Shown here: positions 35,212-44,876 of the stretch, one piece after another
Layout: every line of letters starts with the position of its first letter
How positions within the stretch are numbered: position 1 is the stretch's first letter
NCBI GenBank assembly: GCA_938092135.1
Contig: CALLJL010000013.1
Span: forward strand, 186,001 to 250,000
Direction of reading: 5' to 3'
Length of the DNA stretch: 64,000 nt
From: an uncultured bacterium
Lineage (GTDB): Bacteria > Acidobacteriota > Aminicenantia > Aminicenantales > CALLJL01
The notes under the pieces: model-generated
Database searches by the model: none
What the model saw: only the letters and a program-made list of their open reading frames with translations
What the model was told of the DNA's origin: nothing
Made by a program: the position numbers and the translations under genes

Positions 35212-36333
35212 TTAACTAATCTTAGCGAGCGCGGTAATAAAAGTTTGAATTTCTGCCAAAGTACCAATACTTACTCTAATCCAATTCTGATCGCCAAAAA
35301 CAAAGGGTCTAGTAAGAACTTTCTCCTTCTTCAAGGCCTCAGCTATCTCCTTTGAAGACCGATGAACTTGGAAGAGAACGAAATTGGCCTGAGAAGGAAT
35401 CCGATCATAGCCTAATTGATCAAGTTTTTCTTCAAGATAAGCTTTCACCAATTTATTTTTTTCTTTAACCTGGCGAGTAAATTCATGATCGTTATATGCT
35501 TTAATAGCCGCTTTTAAACTAGGATAACTGATAGAAGCAAAATTCATTTCAGCCCTTTTTAAATTTTCAATGATGTCAGGATGGGCCAGGCCATAACCAA
35601 CTCTAAGTCCGGCCAATCCATAAATTTTAGAAAAAGTTCGGGTGATCAGAATTTTCCTCCCTTCTCGAACAAGGCTGACCATTGAGGAGTAATTGGTATC
35701 GTCTACATACTCATGGTAAGCTTCATCCACAAAAACAAGGGAATTCCTGGAGGCTTCCTCACAGAAAGAGCGGAGGTTGCGGCCGTCGACCATAGCGCCG
35801 GTGGGATTGTTCGGATTGCAGATATAAATTAGGCTAGTGGTGGAGTTTATCTCCTTGGCCATGGCCTTTAAATCGATTTTAAACTGGTCATCAACCGGCA
35901 CACGGCGGATAGAACACCCTGCCTGTTCGGCATAAAAAATAAAATCAAAATAAGTAGGATCTGAAGTTAAAATTTCGCCTTTTCGCCCGTAAATCATTAT
36001 CGCCATATTCATAATTTCAGTTGAGCCAGCGCCAAGAACAATAAACTCAGGAGAAAGACCTTCTCTTTCAGCTATCATTTGGATAAGCTCTCTATAATGA
36101 TGGTGGGGATAACGGTGCGATTCCCCAAGGGCTTCAATAATAGCTTGGTGGGCTGCGGGGGCAATCCCGTAGGGATTTTCATTATTATCGAGTCTGATGA
36201 AATCATCCTGTTGAATCGCTCCGGATTGACTTATTTCGCGACGGCAGGTCAATAATTGGGAATTTACCAAGAGCCAGGCTCCGGCCGTGGCTGTAGCTTT
36301 CATCCATTCGCGCCGATTCAACCTGAACCTCAT
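35212..36333 (-). CDS. Exported class I/II aminotransferase, HisC-like
   Basis: A 373-residue PLP enzyme of the histidinol-phosphate aminotransferase type: NENPYGIAP, CNPNNPTG, FVDEAYHEY and the PLP lysine K236 in TRTFSKIYGLAGLRVGYG. Unusually it begins RLNRREWMKATATAGAWLL, a Tat-like twin-arginine signal, followed by a cysteine at residue 30. That suggests folding in the cytoplasm and export, perhaps with lipid anchoring. Cytosolic HisC lacks such a leader, and no his genes are nearby. The substrate is therefore uncertain. AAGGAG precedes the ATG. Confidence 0.82.
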   Translation of the reverse strand: MRFRLNRREWMKATATAGAWLLVNSQLLTCRREISQSGAIQQDDFIRLDNNENPYGIAPAAHQAIIEALGESHRYPHHHYRELIQMIAEREGLSPEFIVLGAGSTEIMNMAIMIYGRKGEILTSDPTYFDFIFYAEQAGCSIRRVPVDDQFKIDLKAMAKEINSTTSLIYICNPNNPTGAMVDGRNLRSFCEEASRNSLVFVDEAYHEYVDDTNYSSMVSLVREGRKILITRTFSKIYGLAGLRVGYGLAHPDIIENLKRAEMNFASISYPSLKAAIKAYNDHEFTRQVKEKNKLVKAYLEEKLDQLGYDRIPSQANFVLFQVHRSSKEIAEALKKEKVLTRPFVFGDQNWIRVSIGTLAEIQTFITALAKIS

Positions 36334-36655
36334 TATGATCTCCTTAAATTTTTCAAATTCTTTTTTAAAAAATATATTAATTGTTCTTCGAAAACAAATT
36401 TTAATTTCCCTTAAATTTGCTGAGCAAAGGACTTTTTAACCTTATTCAGCTAGAAGAATTGATTGACCCTCTTTTTTGGGAAAAATTTTATAAAAAGCCT
36501 AATCTGGCTTTCAAAAGATCGAGCGAGACTGAGGGAAAAATATAATTTTGAAATTCACCATTCGGAGTTTAAGATTTTTTTAAAAGATTTAAAGTTAAAA
36601 ATATTTGAATCCAAAAAATTAACCTAGCTCTATTTTTAATTAAAAAAAGGATTGA
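36334..36655. other. Gap upstream of the exported aminotransferase
   Basis: A 322-base AT-rich region with one terminator-like hairpin at 36494-36511 and no recognisable gene. Confidence 0.45.
36494..36511 (-). terminator. Hairpin, possible terminator of the NicO-like gene
   Basis: AAAGCC (36494-36499) and GGCTTT (36506-36511) pair around a 6-base loop. On the minus strand the stem is followed by a T/A-rich tail ending in TTTTT. It lies about 145 bases after the stop of the transporter gene. Confidence 0.35.
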
Positions 36656-37429
36656 TTAAAGGCCAAGAAACTGGACGGCCAGGCCAGAAAAGAAAATAAT
36701 GGCGCCAGCCAAAGCGTGAGAGAATTTTTCAAGACCTCCAAGGCGCACAAAGCTTAATCCATAGGCTGAAAGAGCAATAAGGCTGAGCATGGTTAAGATA
36801 GTAGCCAACCCAAAGGCCACGGTAACTAAAATGACACCAATTAGCGAGTGCTGAGCCGCGGGAAACATGACGAGTGGAATGAGGGGCTCACAGGGTCCAA
36901 AGACAAAAATGATGAATAAAATCCAGGGAGTCAAGCTTTTTTCCCCATCGCTATCGTGGAGATGAACATGCTCAGCTTCATGGATGTGAGGATGATTATG
37001 TTCTTCCGGACCCAGCCAACCCTCTTGGGGCACTTGGAGATATTCTTTTCTGACACCGGGGCTTTCTTTCTCCTTCAGGTGAAAATGGGGATGTTCATGG
37101 GGCCGGCGTCTTAAAGCCCGGCGCAATCCCCAGATAGCATAGGCCAGGCCGAAACCGATGAGGAGCCAAGAGGCTATATTTCCCCGGGCAGTCTCAGCCT
37201 TCTCGAGCTGGCTGACAGCGATCCCCAGCGCGATGCCGATGAAACCTAAAATGACCGAACTTAAAACATGGCCTAGACCACACAAAAAAGAAATAAAAAG
37301 AGTTTTTCGTAAAGGCCATTGTCGGGCCCGGCTGATGACAATAAAGGGCAAATAATGGTCAGGCCCAATGAGGGTATGAATGAAACCAATTGTGGCCGCT
37401 GTAGCGACTAAAACCCAGATTGACTGCAT
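36656..37429 (-). CDS. NicO/TauE-type metal transporter with His-rich loop
   Basis: A 257-residue membrane protein with about six helices. The first helix has HTLIGPDHYLPF, resembling the His/Asp motif of NiCoT and RcnA-like transporters. A cytosolic loop (about residues 110-165) is rich in histidine (HEHPHFH, HNHPHIHEAEHVHLHD), suggesting divalent metal binding such as nickel or cobalt. The second half has the paired FGPCEPLIPL helix. Efflux or uptake cannot be told from sequence. It stands alone between the aminotransferase and lrp genes. Confidence 0.7.
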   Translation of the reverse strand: MQSIWVLVATAATIGFIHTLIGPDHYLPFIVISRARQWPLRKTLFISFLCGLGHVLSSVILGFIGIALGIAVSQLEKAETARGNIASWLLIGFGLAYAIWGLRRALRRRPHEHPHFHLKEKESPGVRKEYLQVPQEGWLGPEEHNHPHIHEAEHVHLHDSDGEKSLTPWILFIIFVFGPCEPLIPLVMFPAAQHSLIGVILVTVAFGLATILTMLSLIALSAYGLSFVRLGGLEKFSHALAGAIIFFSGLAVQFLGL

Positions 37430-37530
37430 AATTTACCTTCCTTTCTTGCTAATTTTAGCTCATAAATTTCTTTTTTGAAATTGAAAGGTCGACAAATAAA
37501 GGTGGCCATCAAATCGCAATTAAAAGAAGG

Positions 37531-37977
37531 TTAAAAGAGGGGAAGTCTTTTTTCATCTTTGACCACGTTAAGAACGAGATGGGTTACAGAACGGTCGACA
37601 TAACGGAAACTGAGGATTTTTTTGATAAATCGATTTAAATCTTCACGGTGACGGAAATAACCGATAACTACGGAGTCCCATTCACCAGTAATATCATAAA
37701 CGGCCACCACCTGTGGCTCACGGGCTATGAGTTGTTGGGTTTCCAGTAATTTCCCCTTAGAAATGCGCAGAGCAATTACGGCCGTCAGGTTATATCCAAA
37801 ATATTCAGGATCAAGAATGGGGATATAGCCTTTTATAGCCCCTGCGTCTTCTAGCTTTTTAATTTTATTAATAATAGCTGTTACTGAAACTCCAACTTCT
37901 TTGGCCAATTCACGAAAGCTCCGCCGGGCATTTTCGTTCAAAGCCTTTATGATGCGGAGATCAATTTCATCGATCAT
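37531..37977 (-). CDS. Lrp/AsnC-family transcriptional regulator
   Basis: A 148-residue regulator: winged HTH (residues 1-60; ARRSFRELAKEVGVSVTAIINKIKKLEDAG) and a RAM ligand-binding domain (about 65-140; DITGEWDSVVIGYF). The gene is divergent from glutamine synthetase across a 181-base region and probably controls itself or glnA in response to an amino acid (inference). GGGAGG precedes the ATG. Confidence 0.92.
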   Translation of the reverse strand: MIDEIDLRIIKALNENARRSFRELAKEVGVSVTAIINKIKKLEDAGAIKGYIPILDPEYFGYNLTAVIALRISKGKLLETQQLIAREPQVVAVYDITGEWDSVVIGYFRHREDLNRFIKKILSFRYVDRSVTHLVLNVVKDEKRLPLF

Positions 37978-38026
37978 TGGGACCTCCCTTTCTTGAAAAT
38001 AAACGTCAAATTTTTAACTTTTATTA

Positions 38027-38056
38027 TTGACAGATAATTCTTTTTTTGTTTAAAAT
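38027..38056 (+). promoter_or_regulatory. Promoter of glnA with dyad
   Basis: TTGACA (38027-38032) and TAAAAT (38051-38056) are 18 bases apart. The -10 is inside an imperfect dyad TTTGT...ACAAA that could be the Lrp-type operator. A second, weaker promoter (ATGACA with TATTAT) follows closely. Confidence 0.5.
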
Positions 38057-38158
38057 AATGACAAATGTTTTTTAATAGGCCTATTATAAAAACATGAAAA
38101 AAAATAATTTTTTCCTGACCATTGCTTTCTTTCCCATTTTACTTAAAGGAGGCTTTTA

Positions 38159-39568
38159 ATGCCAGAAATTTTTTCGGAAGTTGATTTCCCAGCTTTTGGC
38201 TTCAAGAATGAAAGGGAAGTTCTTCAAGTGGTCATGGAGCCAAAAAACAGAATAGAGTTTGTCCGGATAATCTTTCCTGATATTCTGGGCCGACAGATGG
38301 ATTTCTCTATTCCCAGGGAAGAGCTTCCGAAAGCCTTTGATGAAGGCAAGGGCTTTGACGGTTCCTCCATTGAAGGCTTTGTTCGTATTGAGGAAAGCGA
38401 CCTTATTATAAGGCCTGATCCAACGACTTGTCGTCTTTTACCCTGGGAGTATGTGGGCTTTTCTCCAGAAATTCGTTGGCGGGAAGCCATTATGTTTGGC
38501 GACATTTTGACGCCTGAAGGCCATCCCTTTGAGGGTGACTCCCGGTTTGCTCTAAAAAGAATCCTTGAAAGAGCTAAAAAGGAATTTGAAATTGACGATT
38601 TTAAAGTTGGTCCAGAGCTTGAGTTTTTCCTTTTTCCCAGCGACAGGGAGCCCACTTTCACCGATCGCGGTGGTTATTTCTTCAGCGGTCGCCATGGCGA
38701 GATAAGAAAGGAAATTCAGCTTTTGCTGAAAAAAATGGGCATTGAATCTGAATATGATCATCATGAAGTCGCCCATGGCCAACATGAAATTGATCTTAGA
38801 TACCAGAGTGCTTTGGAAATGGCTGATATTGCCATGATTTTCCGCTACATGGTGAAAAAAGTAGCGAGAATGCACGGCCTCTATGCCACCTTTATGCCCA
38901 AGCCGATCAATGGTCAAAATGGAAGCGGCATGCATGTCCATCAGTCGCTCTGGAGAGGTAATCAAAATCTCTTTTTTGATCCTCAGGATGATTATCATCT
39001 TTCCCCTGTAGCTCGCCATTATATGGCTGGCCTACTCACCCATGCCCGGGAAATATCAGCGGTTATCAGCCAGTGGGTCAATTCTTATAAGCGGTTGATT
39101 GAAGGCTATGAAGCCCCAGTTTATATCGCCTGGGGCCAGAGAAATAGATCGGCTTATGTCCGGGTGCCAGAATATCAACCCGGAAAGGAAAGAGCCACCC
39201 GAATTGAGCTCAGGGCTCCTGACCCTGCCTGTAACCTCTATCTGGCCTTTGCGGTCATTCTCTGGGCTGGCTGCGATGGCCTTCGCCGCCAACTGAAGCT
39301 TTTGCCTCCGGTCGAAGAGAATATTTATGAAATGAGTCCCTCCCGTCAACGCCAAAGGGATATAAAAATTTTGCCTCGCAATCTGGAAGAGGCAATTAAA
39401 ATAATGGAAAAAAGCGAGGTGGTTCGAGAAGCCTTAGGGGATTATCTTTTTTCCCGCTTCATTGCCAATAAAAAGCATGAAGTCGAGGCCTACAACAAAA
39501 ATGTCTCTCGAGAGTACGATAAACAGGTGAGTGATTATGAGATTCAAACTTATCTTCCCTTTTTATAA
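38159..39568 (+). CDS. glnA: Glutamine synthetase, type I
   Basis: This 469-residue enzyme makes glutamine from glutamate, ammonia and ATP. Landmarks in order: GFDGSSIEGF near residue 75, metal site GPELEFFLF near 150, NGQNGSGMHVHQSL near 255, YKRLIEGYEAPV and IAWGQRNRSAYVRVP near 315, and RIELRAPDPACNLYLAF near 350. The ATG at 38159 has AAAGGAGG upstream, so the roughly 26-residue start before MEPKNRIEF is real. It is shorter at the end than adenylylated proteobacterial enzymes with a clear NLYDLP motif; here the segment reads ENIYEMSP. Confidence 0.95.
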   Translation: MPEIFSEVDFPAFGFKNEREVLQVVMEPKNRIEFVRIIFPDILGRQMDFSIPREELPKAFDEGKGFDGSSIEGFVRIEESDLIIRPDPTTCRLLPWEYVGFSPEIRWREAIMFGDILTPEGHPFEGDSRFALKRILERAKKEFEIDDFKVGPELEFFLFPSDREPTFTDRGGYFFSGRHGEIRKEIQLLLKKMGIESEYDHHEVAHGQHEIDLRYQSALEMADIAMIFRYMVKKVARMHGLYATFMPKPINGQNGSGMHVHQSLWRGNQNLFFDPQDDYHLSPVARHYMAGLLTHAREISAVISQWVNSYKRLIEGYEAPVYIAWGQRNRSAYVRVPEYQPGKERATRIELRAPDPACNLYLAFAVILWAGCDGLRRQLKLLPPVEENIYEMSPSRQRQRDIKILPRNLEEAIKIMEKSEVVREALGDYLFSRFIANKKHEVEAYNKNVSREYDKQVSDYEIQTYLPFL

Positions 39569-39740
39569 ATAATTTTATTTAATTCAAAGCTTGCTTATTT
39601 AAAAATCAGCATGCCGGTCCTTGTGGGAGGATTTATTTTTATCAGAAGTGGAAATTTAAAAAGGTAAGAAGAGATAACAACAAAAATGAAAACAAGATTA
39701 CTTTAAATTTTAATTAATGAACTCATCAAAGTAAGAAAGC

Positions 39741-40744
39741 TTATTCAAGCCTGGCAATTTTGAGTATCTGGCGGTTTTTTCCGGATAAAAAGTAGAGCTG
39801 GCCCTGGCTATTGAAACCGATGAGAACCCCATCGATTTCAGGATTATAGGGTATTTCTTTGGCCGAGGGAATAAAACGATTGCCGCCCCACAAAGCTAAT
39901 TTGTAAGGTCCTCTTTGGTGGCCTGACCTGCTTTCCGGGGAGAAAGGGTAATATTCCCAGATCAAAAAATCACCGGCGACCGAAAATTCGGTGAACTCTG
40001 AAGTTGGCCAGGGAAATTCATCGAGGAAGTGACCTTCATAGTCGAAGACCTTCACTTTCTGAGAGAAATAAAATTTCTGGAAGATTCTTCATTTGGCTTC
40101 GTCCACAACGAGCTTTTCCGGAGAAAAACATCAGAGAATTCTGCTTCATCTTTTAGAGGATCAAGCTTCTTTTCATAATCACTGAAAGACCGCAGGATAT
40201 TGCCTTCAAAATCGACAACATGAAGACTTTTTAAATTATCGGTTAAACCATTTCTTTCTCCCCTTACCATTAATAGATCATAGGGCCTCAAAACTTTAAC
40301 CTGAGCAATACCCCGAAATCTCTGCTTCAAAAAGTTATCATCCCACTCTGCTTTCTTAAGCAAAGATTGGCCATCGTAAAAATAGAGAACCCATGAAGAT
40401 TTTACCATAGCTACTTGATAGGCCTCTCGTTGAAATAGGACAACTGGATCTCCCTGGGAAGTTATATCAAACGAATAAATACGACCTTCTTTTTCTCTAG
40501 GTCCACCCCCTCTTAGAGTGCCATCTGGCTCCAGAATTATAAAATCTTCTTTAATCTTAGGCTGAGTGACAAAGAGGCGGCCAGATTTGTCGGCTACAAC
40601 TATGGTTGGATAATGATTGGGCCGGAGGAAATAGGAGAGATCAATTTCTTTTTCTACTCTGATTTTTTCTGGGACAAGACCGCCGTAATTAAATAGTATT
40701 TGTTGAGCTAAAATGAAGTAGGCTATTAATCTAAAAAAGGTCAT
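39741..40744 (-). pseudogene. Six-bladed beta-propeller protein, frameshifted
   Basis: Two adjacent frames (40744-40052 and 40055-39741) make one NHL-like six-bladed propeller protein with an N-terminal signal (residues 1-20). Blade signatures are LHVVDFEGNILRSF and VKVFDYEGHFLDEF. The first frame drifts after SDVF. Restoring one T in the run at 40124-40128 reads SPEKLVVDEAK, then a TGA at 40089-40091, then RIFQKFYFSQKVKVFDYEG. So one base loss plus one nonsense change separate the halves. The alternative, two coupled genes with a GTGA overlap, is less likely. Start ATG has AAGGAGG inside the preceding peptide gene. Confidence 0.65.
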
Positions 40745-41019
40745 TTTTTACCTCCTTGGGCAGGACCATAACAGCGCTGATAATCAACCGTATAAAGATC
40801 CCACCACTGGCCGTCCTTGCCTAAGCATCTAACCCAGGCAAGTTGATCGAAACATTTAAAAGGTAAATCATAGGTAAGGTAACAAAACTCATTATAAGCA
40901 TTCCAGCGTGGATGAAGTTGCCTGATTCAAATGGCATAATTACATGGTAACCAGATTGAGGAATTACTTATAGAGCTAAAAAATAGAAGCAAAATTAGAA
41001 AAAAAAATCCCTTTCTCAA
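40741..41019 (-). pseudogene. Small secreted Cys-rich peptide with in-frame TGA
   Basis: A 92-codon frame from a TTG at 41019 to TGA at 40741, sharing ATGA with the propeller gene. It encodes a signal peptide (RKGFFFLILLLFFSS) and a mature part with five cysteines (WLPCNYAI; NEFCYLTYD; PFKCFDQL; VRCLGKDGQWWD; YQRCYGPA). Codon 31 (40927-40929) is TGA, which splits the signal region from four of the cysteines. Bacteroidetes place short NVEALA-type peptides beside six-bladed propellers; this may be a comparable pair. I do not recognise the family. Probably broken, like its neighbour. Confidence 0.45.
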
Positions 41020-41286
41020 ATTTTCCTATCTATTATATAAAAAAATAGCATACCCCCCCTTTATCAATAATTTTAGCTTTTCAGCGAAAATAAAATATCC
41101 TGGAAAGATTTTCGGATTCGGTCAAAAAGGACGAGTCGCTTAGGGCGATAAATAAAAACCCAAAGGAGGCCCCGGGCTCGTTTCCTAAATTTCCTATTTC
41201 TCCCTAAGTGCCGGGCAGGTTAAATCAATTTTTAATTAGGGAAGCGAGCTTAATTAAATATAGCTTTAATAAACAGGCCTATTATC

Positions 41287-44200
41287 CTATTTCTTTGATT
41301 GCGTCTTTTTTTCTCTGGTCTGAGCTTCAATGGCTTCCTGGATTTGCCTGACTCGCTCCTTGAGATGGTCCTTTATCTTGAGGTAAGGTATGCCCTTTTC
41401 GAGCCAGTCTGGAGCTGGTTTCCCCAGGAGGAAATGGTCAAAGAATTCCTTCATCCTGACCGTATAATCTTTTTGATTGGCCGGCTTGGCCAGGGAGTGA
41501 TTTTCACCAACATACTGAAGCATAATAACCGGCTTTTTCAGGCGCCTTAAAGTATTAAAATATTCAATTCCCTGATTCCAGACAACAGCGCCGTCCTTGT
41601 CATTATGGAGAATGAGAAGAGGAGTTTCCACTAGATGAGCCCAATAGACTGGTGAGTTACGGGCATAGGCCTCCAAATTCTCCCAGTAGCCGCCGGTAAA
41701 GCGGCCCTGGCTGCTTTCAAAAATAGGTTGATTGGCTGAGCCTGTGTTCCAGTAGATGGAGCTGTACATAGAAATCATATTGGTTAAGGGCGCGCCGGCC
41801 ACGGCGGCTTTGAAAGCTTTTGTTTGGGTGATCAAAAAAGCAGTTTGATAGCCACCCCAGGAATGGCCATGGAGACCAACTCTTTCGGGATCGACAACTC
41901 CAGTTTTAATGGCCGCTTCTAAAGCAGGCAGAACACACCAGACAGCGGACATTCCAGGATCATTCAAGGTGTAGACGATATCAGGCATTAAAACAGCATA
42001 GCCGTGGCTCGTATAAACTGATTTGTTAAAGCCATTAGCTGTCGGCAGAAAATAGCGATTGAGATTCTGAGAGAGCTTTTCATAGATATAAACAATCGTA
42101 GGATATTTTTTCCCGATCTCATAATTGGCTGGCAGAAAAAGGGCAGCCTGGAGTTTCTTGCCCTTGGCACTTTCATAGTCAAGGAGGCGACATCCCTCTG
42201 ACCAGAGATAATTTTTCTGCTGCGGGTTGGCTTCGGTTAAACGCTGGGGATTCTGAAGGAACGAATCGGCGGAGTAATAGTCGGGAAAATCCTTATACGT
42301 TTCTCTGGTAAAAAGATATATTTCAGCTTTTTTGGCCTTTAAAAGACGACTGAAAACAGCCTCATCCCAGAGAAGAATTTTCGGGCCAGAAACTTTCCAA
42401 TTTTTTGTCTCCACTTCCAGACGGGCAATGCCTGCTTTTTTGGTCCATTCGCCATAGACAGAAAAATAAAGAGGCCGCGAAAGATCTATCCCTTTTTCTT
42501 CGGGATCAAGCTGATAGCGGCGCTGATAACGAAGGCCCTCTTTTTTCCCATTCTGAGTTAAATTGAGGAATTTTTCGCCATGAACAGAGACGAGCCAGAT
42601 ATCCCAGTTATCAGAAAGGAGAACATACTGGCCATCGCTTGACCAGCCAAGGGGGCGCACTGGGGGTTTGGGGACATTGTGGTCATCTTCTTCATCGTAA
42701 AAAAGAGAAGGAATTTTGGCCGTTAAATTATAGATTTTTCCAGTAGCCATTTCATAAGTATAAAAATGACCGTCCTCATAATAAAGAAAATGAGTGCCAT
42801 CGGTTGAGGCTTCATAGCTCCAGCGATTCTTTTTTAAAGCTAATTTTTTTTCGCCGGTCAAAAGATTAATGATATAAATATCTCGATATCTTTGGCCGCT
42901 CAGGTTGCCTTCAAGTTCATAGGGGGTAACATCAAAGCCAATTGCCCAGGCTGACTTGGGCAGAATCTGGACTTCTCGGAGATTATCATCGGCGAGGCGC
43001 AAAAATTTCTTTTCCTTAACCCTGTAAATGGCCAGATAACTATAAGTGGAATCTCTTCTTTCTTCCACCTGCTGTTGCGACTGAAGTCGTGGATCAAGCC
43101 AGTGCCAGATGACTAGATCGGGCATATCCTCTTCATCAATAGCTTCGGAGCGGCGAGAAGTCGCAACTGGAGTTTCCCTAGCTGGCAGGGTTTTCTCCAA
43201 AGACGATTTCTCAACTTTTTTCTCTTCCTCAGGCAAAGATTCTTTTTTCTTCAGAGATTTGAGACCAAAAATCAGCATTTGCCGGTCTTCACTCCAGGCA
43301 GGCCGACGGTCTGGGCTTATGGTCATGTCCTTTGGAAAATCTTTTTCTTTTTCTGGATCAAAGACAATTTTTTCTATTTTGGCCGGAGAGGAGAAATGAC
43401 GGAAAGCCACAAGGGAATAGAGTTTATCTTCGTAGTTCTTATCTTCTTTTCCTTTAAGAACGGCGAGGCCATCGCCCTTTTCTGTCCAATTCAGGCTTTT
43501 ATAAATGGACTGGTCGCTATCGAGAACTTTAACCTCACCAGTTGGAAGAAATCTTATTTGAACGCCATTACCTGCCTTTCCCTGGGCATCAACAATCCAG
43601 GCCAGATAATTCCCTTTCTTTTCAAAGGCAAATTCAGCCACATTGCCAATGTTGATTTCACTTTTTTGATTGAGGTCATAGAGAATAAGATCAGAGCCAG
43701 ACCATTTGTCGGTTTCTTTCTCCTGAGATTCGGGCGGAAAACGATGCAAAGCGAGCCAGCCTGAGCTTTCTCCAGAAAAGAGAATCCTTTTAATTTTTGA
43801 CCATTCTCTTTTTTCGCCCGTTGTCAGGTCAACGAGGCAGGCATCAGGGGTAATTCTTTTTCTTTCTAGGCGTAACTTTTTCGCCTCGCTTGCTTTTGGA
43901 TAGACCAGGAAGGCTACATAGCGAGAGTTTTCGGCCAAAATTATTTCAGCACCGGAAGGGGCAGCCTCAGGTCCCCTTGCCTGGGCTCTGGGAATTTCGC
44001 CCCGGGTGAAACGATATTGTTTATCTCCTTTGACCTGGCGGATAATAATTTCACTATCGCCTTCATTGGGTTGAAGCTGATAGACAAGCCATTGACCATC
44101 AGGCGTAAGGGAAGCATAGGTAATATTTTTCCAGGCCAGAATATCTGCTATTTCCAGAGGTTTTAAACTGATTTCCTCGGCTGAAGCTTCTTTTTGGGAG

Positions 44201-44499
44201 TGCTGTTGAACCAGAAAGGAAAGAAAAAGGGGCTGAAAGATAACCTGGCGAGGGATGTTTTCTTCCTCATGGCCAGATTCATGAGCAGGCAAAGTTAGGG
44301 AAGGAAGTGAAAGAGAGAGAATCAGATAAATAATAAGGGGAAGAAAGGACATCATCTTCAGACCCGAGAGGGGAATTACCTTTTTGGCTCGGGGAGGGAA
44401 AACTTCGGTTTTATTATCTGCTGATAAACCACCTTTAGTTTCAGAAGCTATCTTACTTCCGGAAGAATTTTTCAGGGGATTATTAATTTTCCCTGGCAT
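41287..44499 (-). CDS. S9-family prolyl oligopeptidase-like peptidase, exported
   Basis: A 1070-residue enzyme. Start chosen at 44499, with AAGGAG nine bases upstream. About 48 polar residues precede a hydrophobic segment (residues 50-70), an unusual long leader before a membrane anchor or signal. Next comes a WD40/PD40-like propeller (about 110-760) and a C-terminal alpha/beta hydrolase. The catalytic triad is Ser880 (GHSWGG), Asp969 (NDKDGAV) and His1001 (GENHS). It would cleave peptides in the periplasm. Confidence 0.93.
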   Translation of the reverse strand: MPGKINNPLKNSSGSKIASETKGGLSADNKTEVFPPRAKKVIPLSGLKMMSFLPLIIYLILSLSLPSLTLPAHESGHEEENIPRQVIFQPLFLSFLVQQHSQKEASAEEISLKPLEIADILAWKNITYASLTPDGQWLVYQLQPNEGDSEIIIRQVKGDKQYRFTRGEIPRAQARGPEAAPSGAEIILAENSRYVAFLVYPKASEAKKLRLERKRITPDACLVDLTTGEKREWSKIKRILFSGESSGWLALHRFPPESQEKETDKWSGSDLILYDLNQKSEINIGNVAEFAFEKKGNYLAWIVDAQGKAGNGVQIRFLPTGEVKVLDSDQSIYKSLNWTEKGDGLAVLKGKEDKNYEDKLYSLVAFRHFSSPAKIEKIVFDPEKEKDFPKDMTISPDRRPAWSEDRQMLIFGLKSLKKKESLPEEEKKVEKSSLEKTLPARETPVATSRRSEAIDEEDMPDLVIWHWLDPRLQSQQQVEERRDSTYSYLAIYRVKEKKFLRLADDNLREVQILPKSAWAIGFDVTPYELEGNLSGQRYRDIYIINLLTGEKKLALKKNRWSYEASTDGTHFLYYEDGHFYTYEMATGKIYNLTAKIPSLFYDEEDDHNVPKPPVRPLGWSSDGQYVLLSDNWDIWLVSVHGEKFLNLTQNGKKEGLRYQRRYQLDPEEKGIDLSRPLYFSVYGEWTKKAGIARLEVETKNWKVSGPKILLWDEAVFSRLLKAKKAEIYLFTRETYKDFPDYYSADSFLQNPQRLTEANPQQKNYLWSEGCRLLDYESAKGKKLQAALFLPANYEIGKKYPTIVYIYEKLSQNLNRYFLPTANGFNKSVYTSHGYAVLMPDIVYTLNDPGMSAVWCVLPALEAAIKTGVVDPERVGLHGHSWGGYQTAFLITQTKAFKAAVAGAPLTNMISMYSSIYWNTGSANQPIFESSQGRFTGGYWENLEAYARNSPVYWAHLVETPLLILHNDKDGAVVWNQGIEYFNTLRRLKKPVIMLQYVGENHSLAKPANQKDYTVRMKEFFDHFLLGKPAPDWLEKGIPYLKIKDHLKERVRQIQEAIEAQTREKKTQSKK

Positions 44500-44876
44500 G
44501 GTTTTAATCTCCTTACTCTTAGAATTCTTTATGAGTTTAATATTTTTTAAAGGAAAGGAAAAGAATTTCGCCTCAGCTTAGGCAAAGGATTTTGCTTATC
44601 CGGAAGGATTCTTTATTTCCGGAATACCCTTTAAACGAGGCCTGAATAAAAAGAAATTTTTTCTCTTCATCAAAAGGATATCCCCTTATTTTGAGCTTTT
44701 TTGGGTTAAATGAGCCTTTTTGGCCAGAAAAAAATGGCCAAAGAGGGTAAAAGCATCCAGTTTCTGGAATAGGAAGCTTAAGATAAAATAAGAATTTTGA
44801 ATTCGGAGAATAAATTAGGTAAAATATAATAAAAAGCATATTAAAAAAAATTTTAATTATCTAAGGAGGTGGAGGG
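44500..44876. other. Divergent gap with two short hairpins
   Basis: A 377-base region between the S9 peptidase and ACT genes. It holds two perfect inverted repeats: TCCGGAA/TTCCGGA at 44599-44623 and TTTGGCCA/TGGCCAAA at 44719-44742. Neither has a T-tract. An open frame on the minus strand here has no ribosome site and no recognisable protein character. Confidence 0.4.
44797..44825 (+). promoter_or_regulatory. Promoter of the ACT-domain gene
   Basis: TTGAAT (44797-44802), 17-base spacer, TAAAAT (44820-44825), about 50 bases before the ATG. Confidence 0.45.

Noticed and set aside
35128-35213. 9-bp inverted repeat TAAAAGCTT / AAGCTTTTA between the M3 peptidase and aminotransferase genes
   Set aside because: The arms are about 70 bases apart and lack a T-tract, so a terminator is not convincing.
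32249-40929. In-frame TGA codons in three nearby genes as a sign of recoded UGA or selenocysteine
   Set aside because: Intact genes here (for example the DUF438 gene) end in TGA, and the same broken genes also carry TAA, TAG and frameshifts. No SECIS-like hairpin follows the TGA codons. Gene decay explains them better.
43279-43764. 161-codon plus-strand frame opposite the S9 peptidase
   Set aside because: Antisense shadow of a well-supported peptidase; no family resemblance.
44573-44839. 88-codon minus-strand frame in the gap before the ACT gene
   Set aside because: No ribosome site, odd composition and no recognisable domain; it also spans two inverted repeats.
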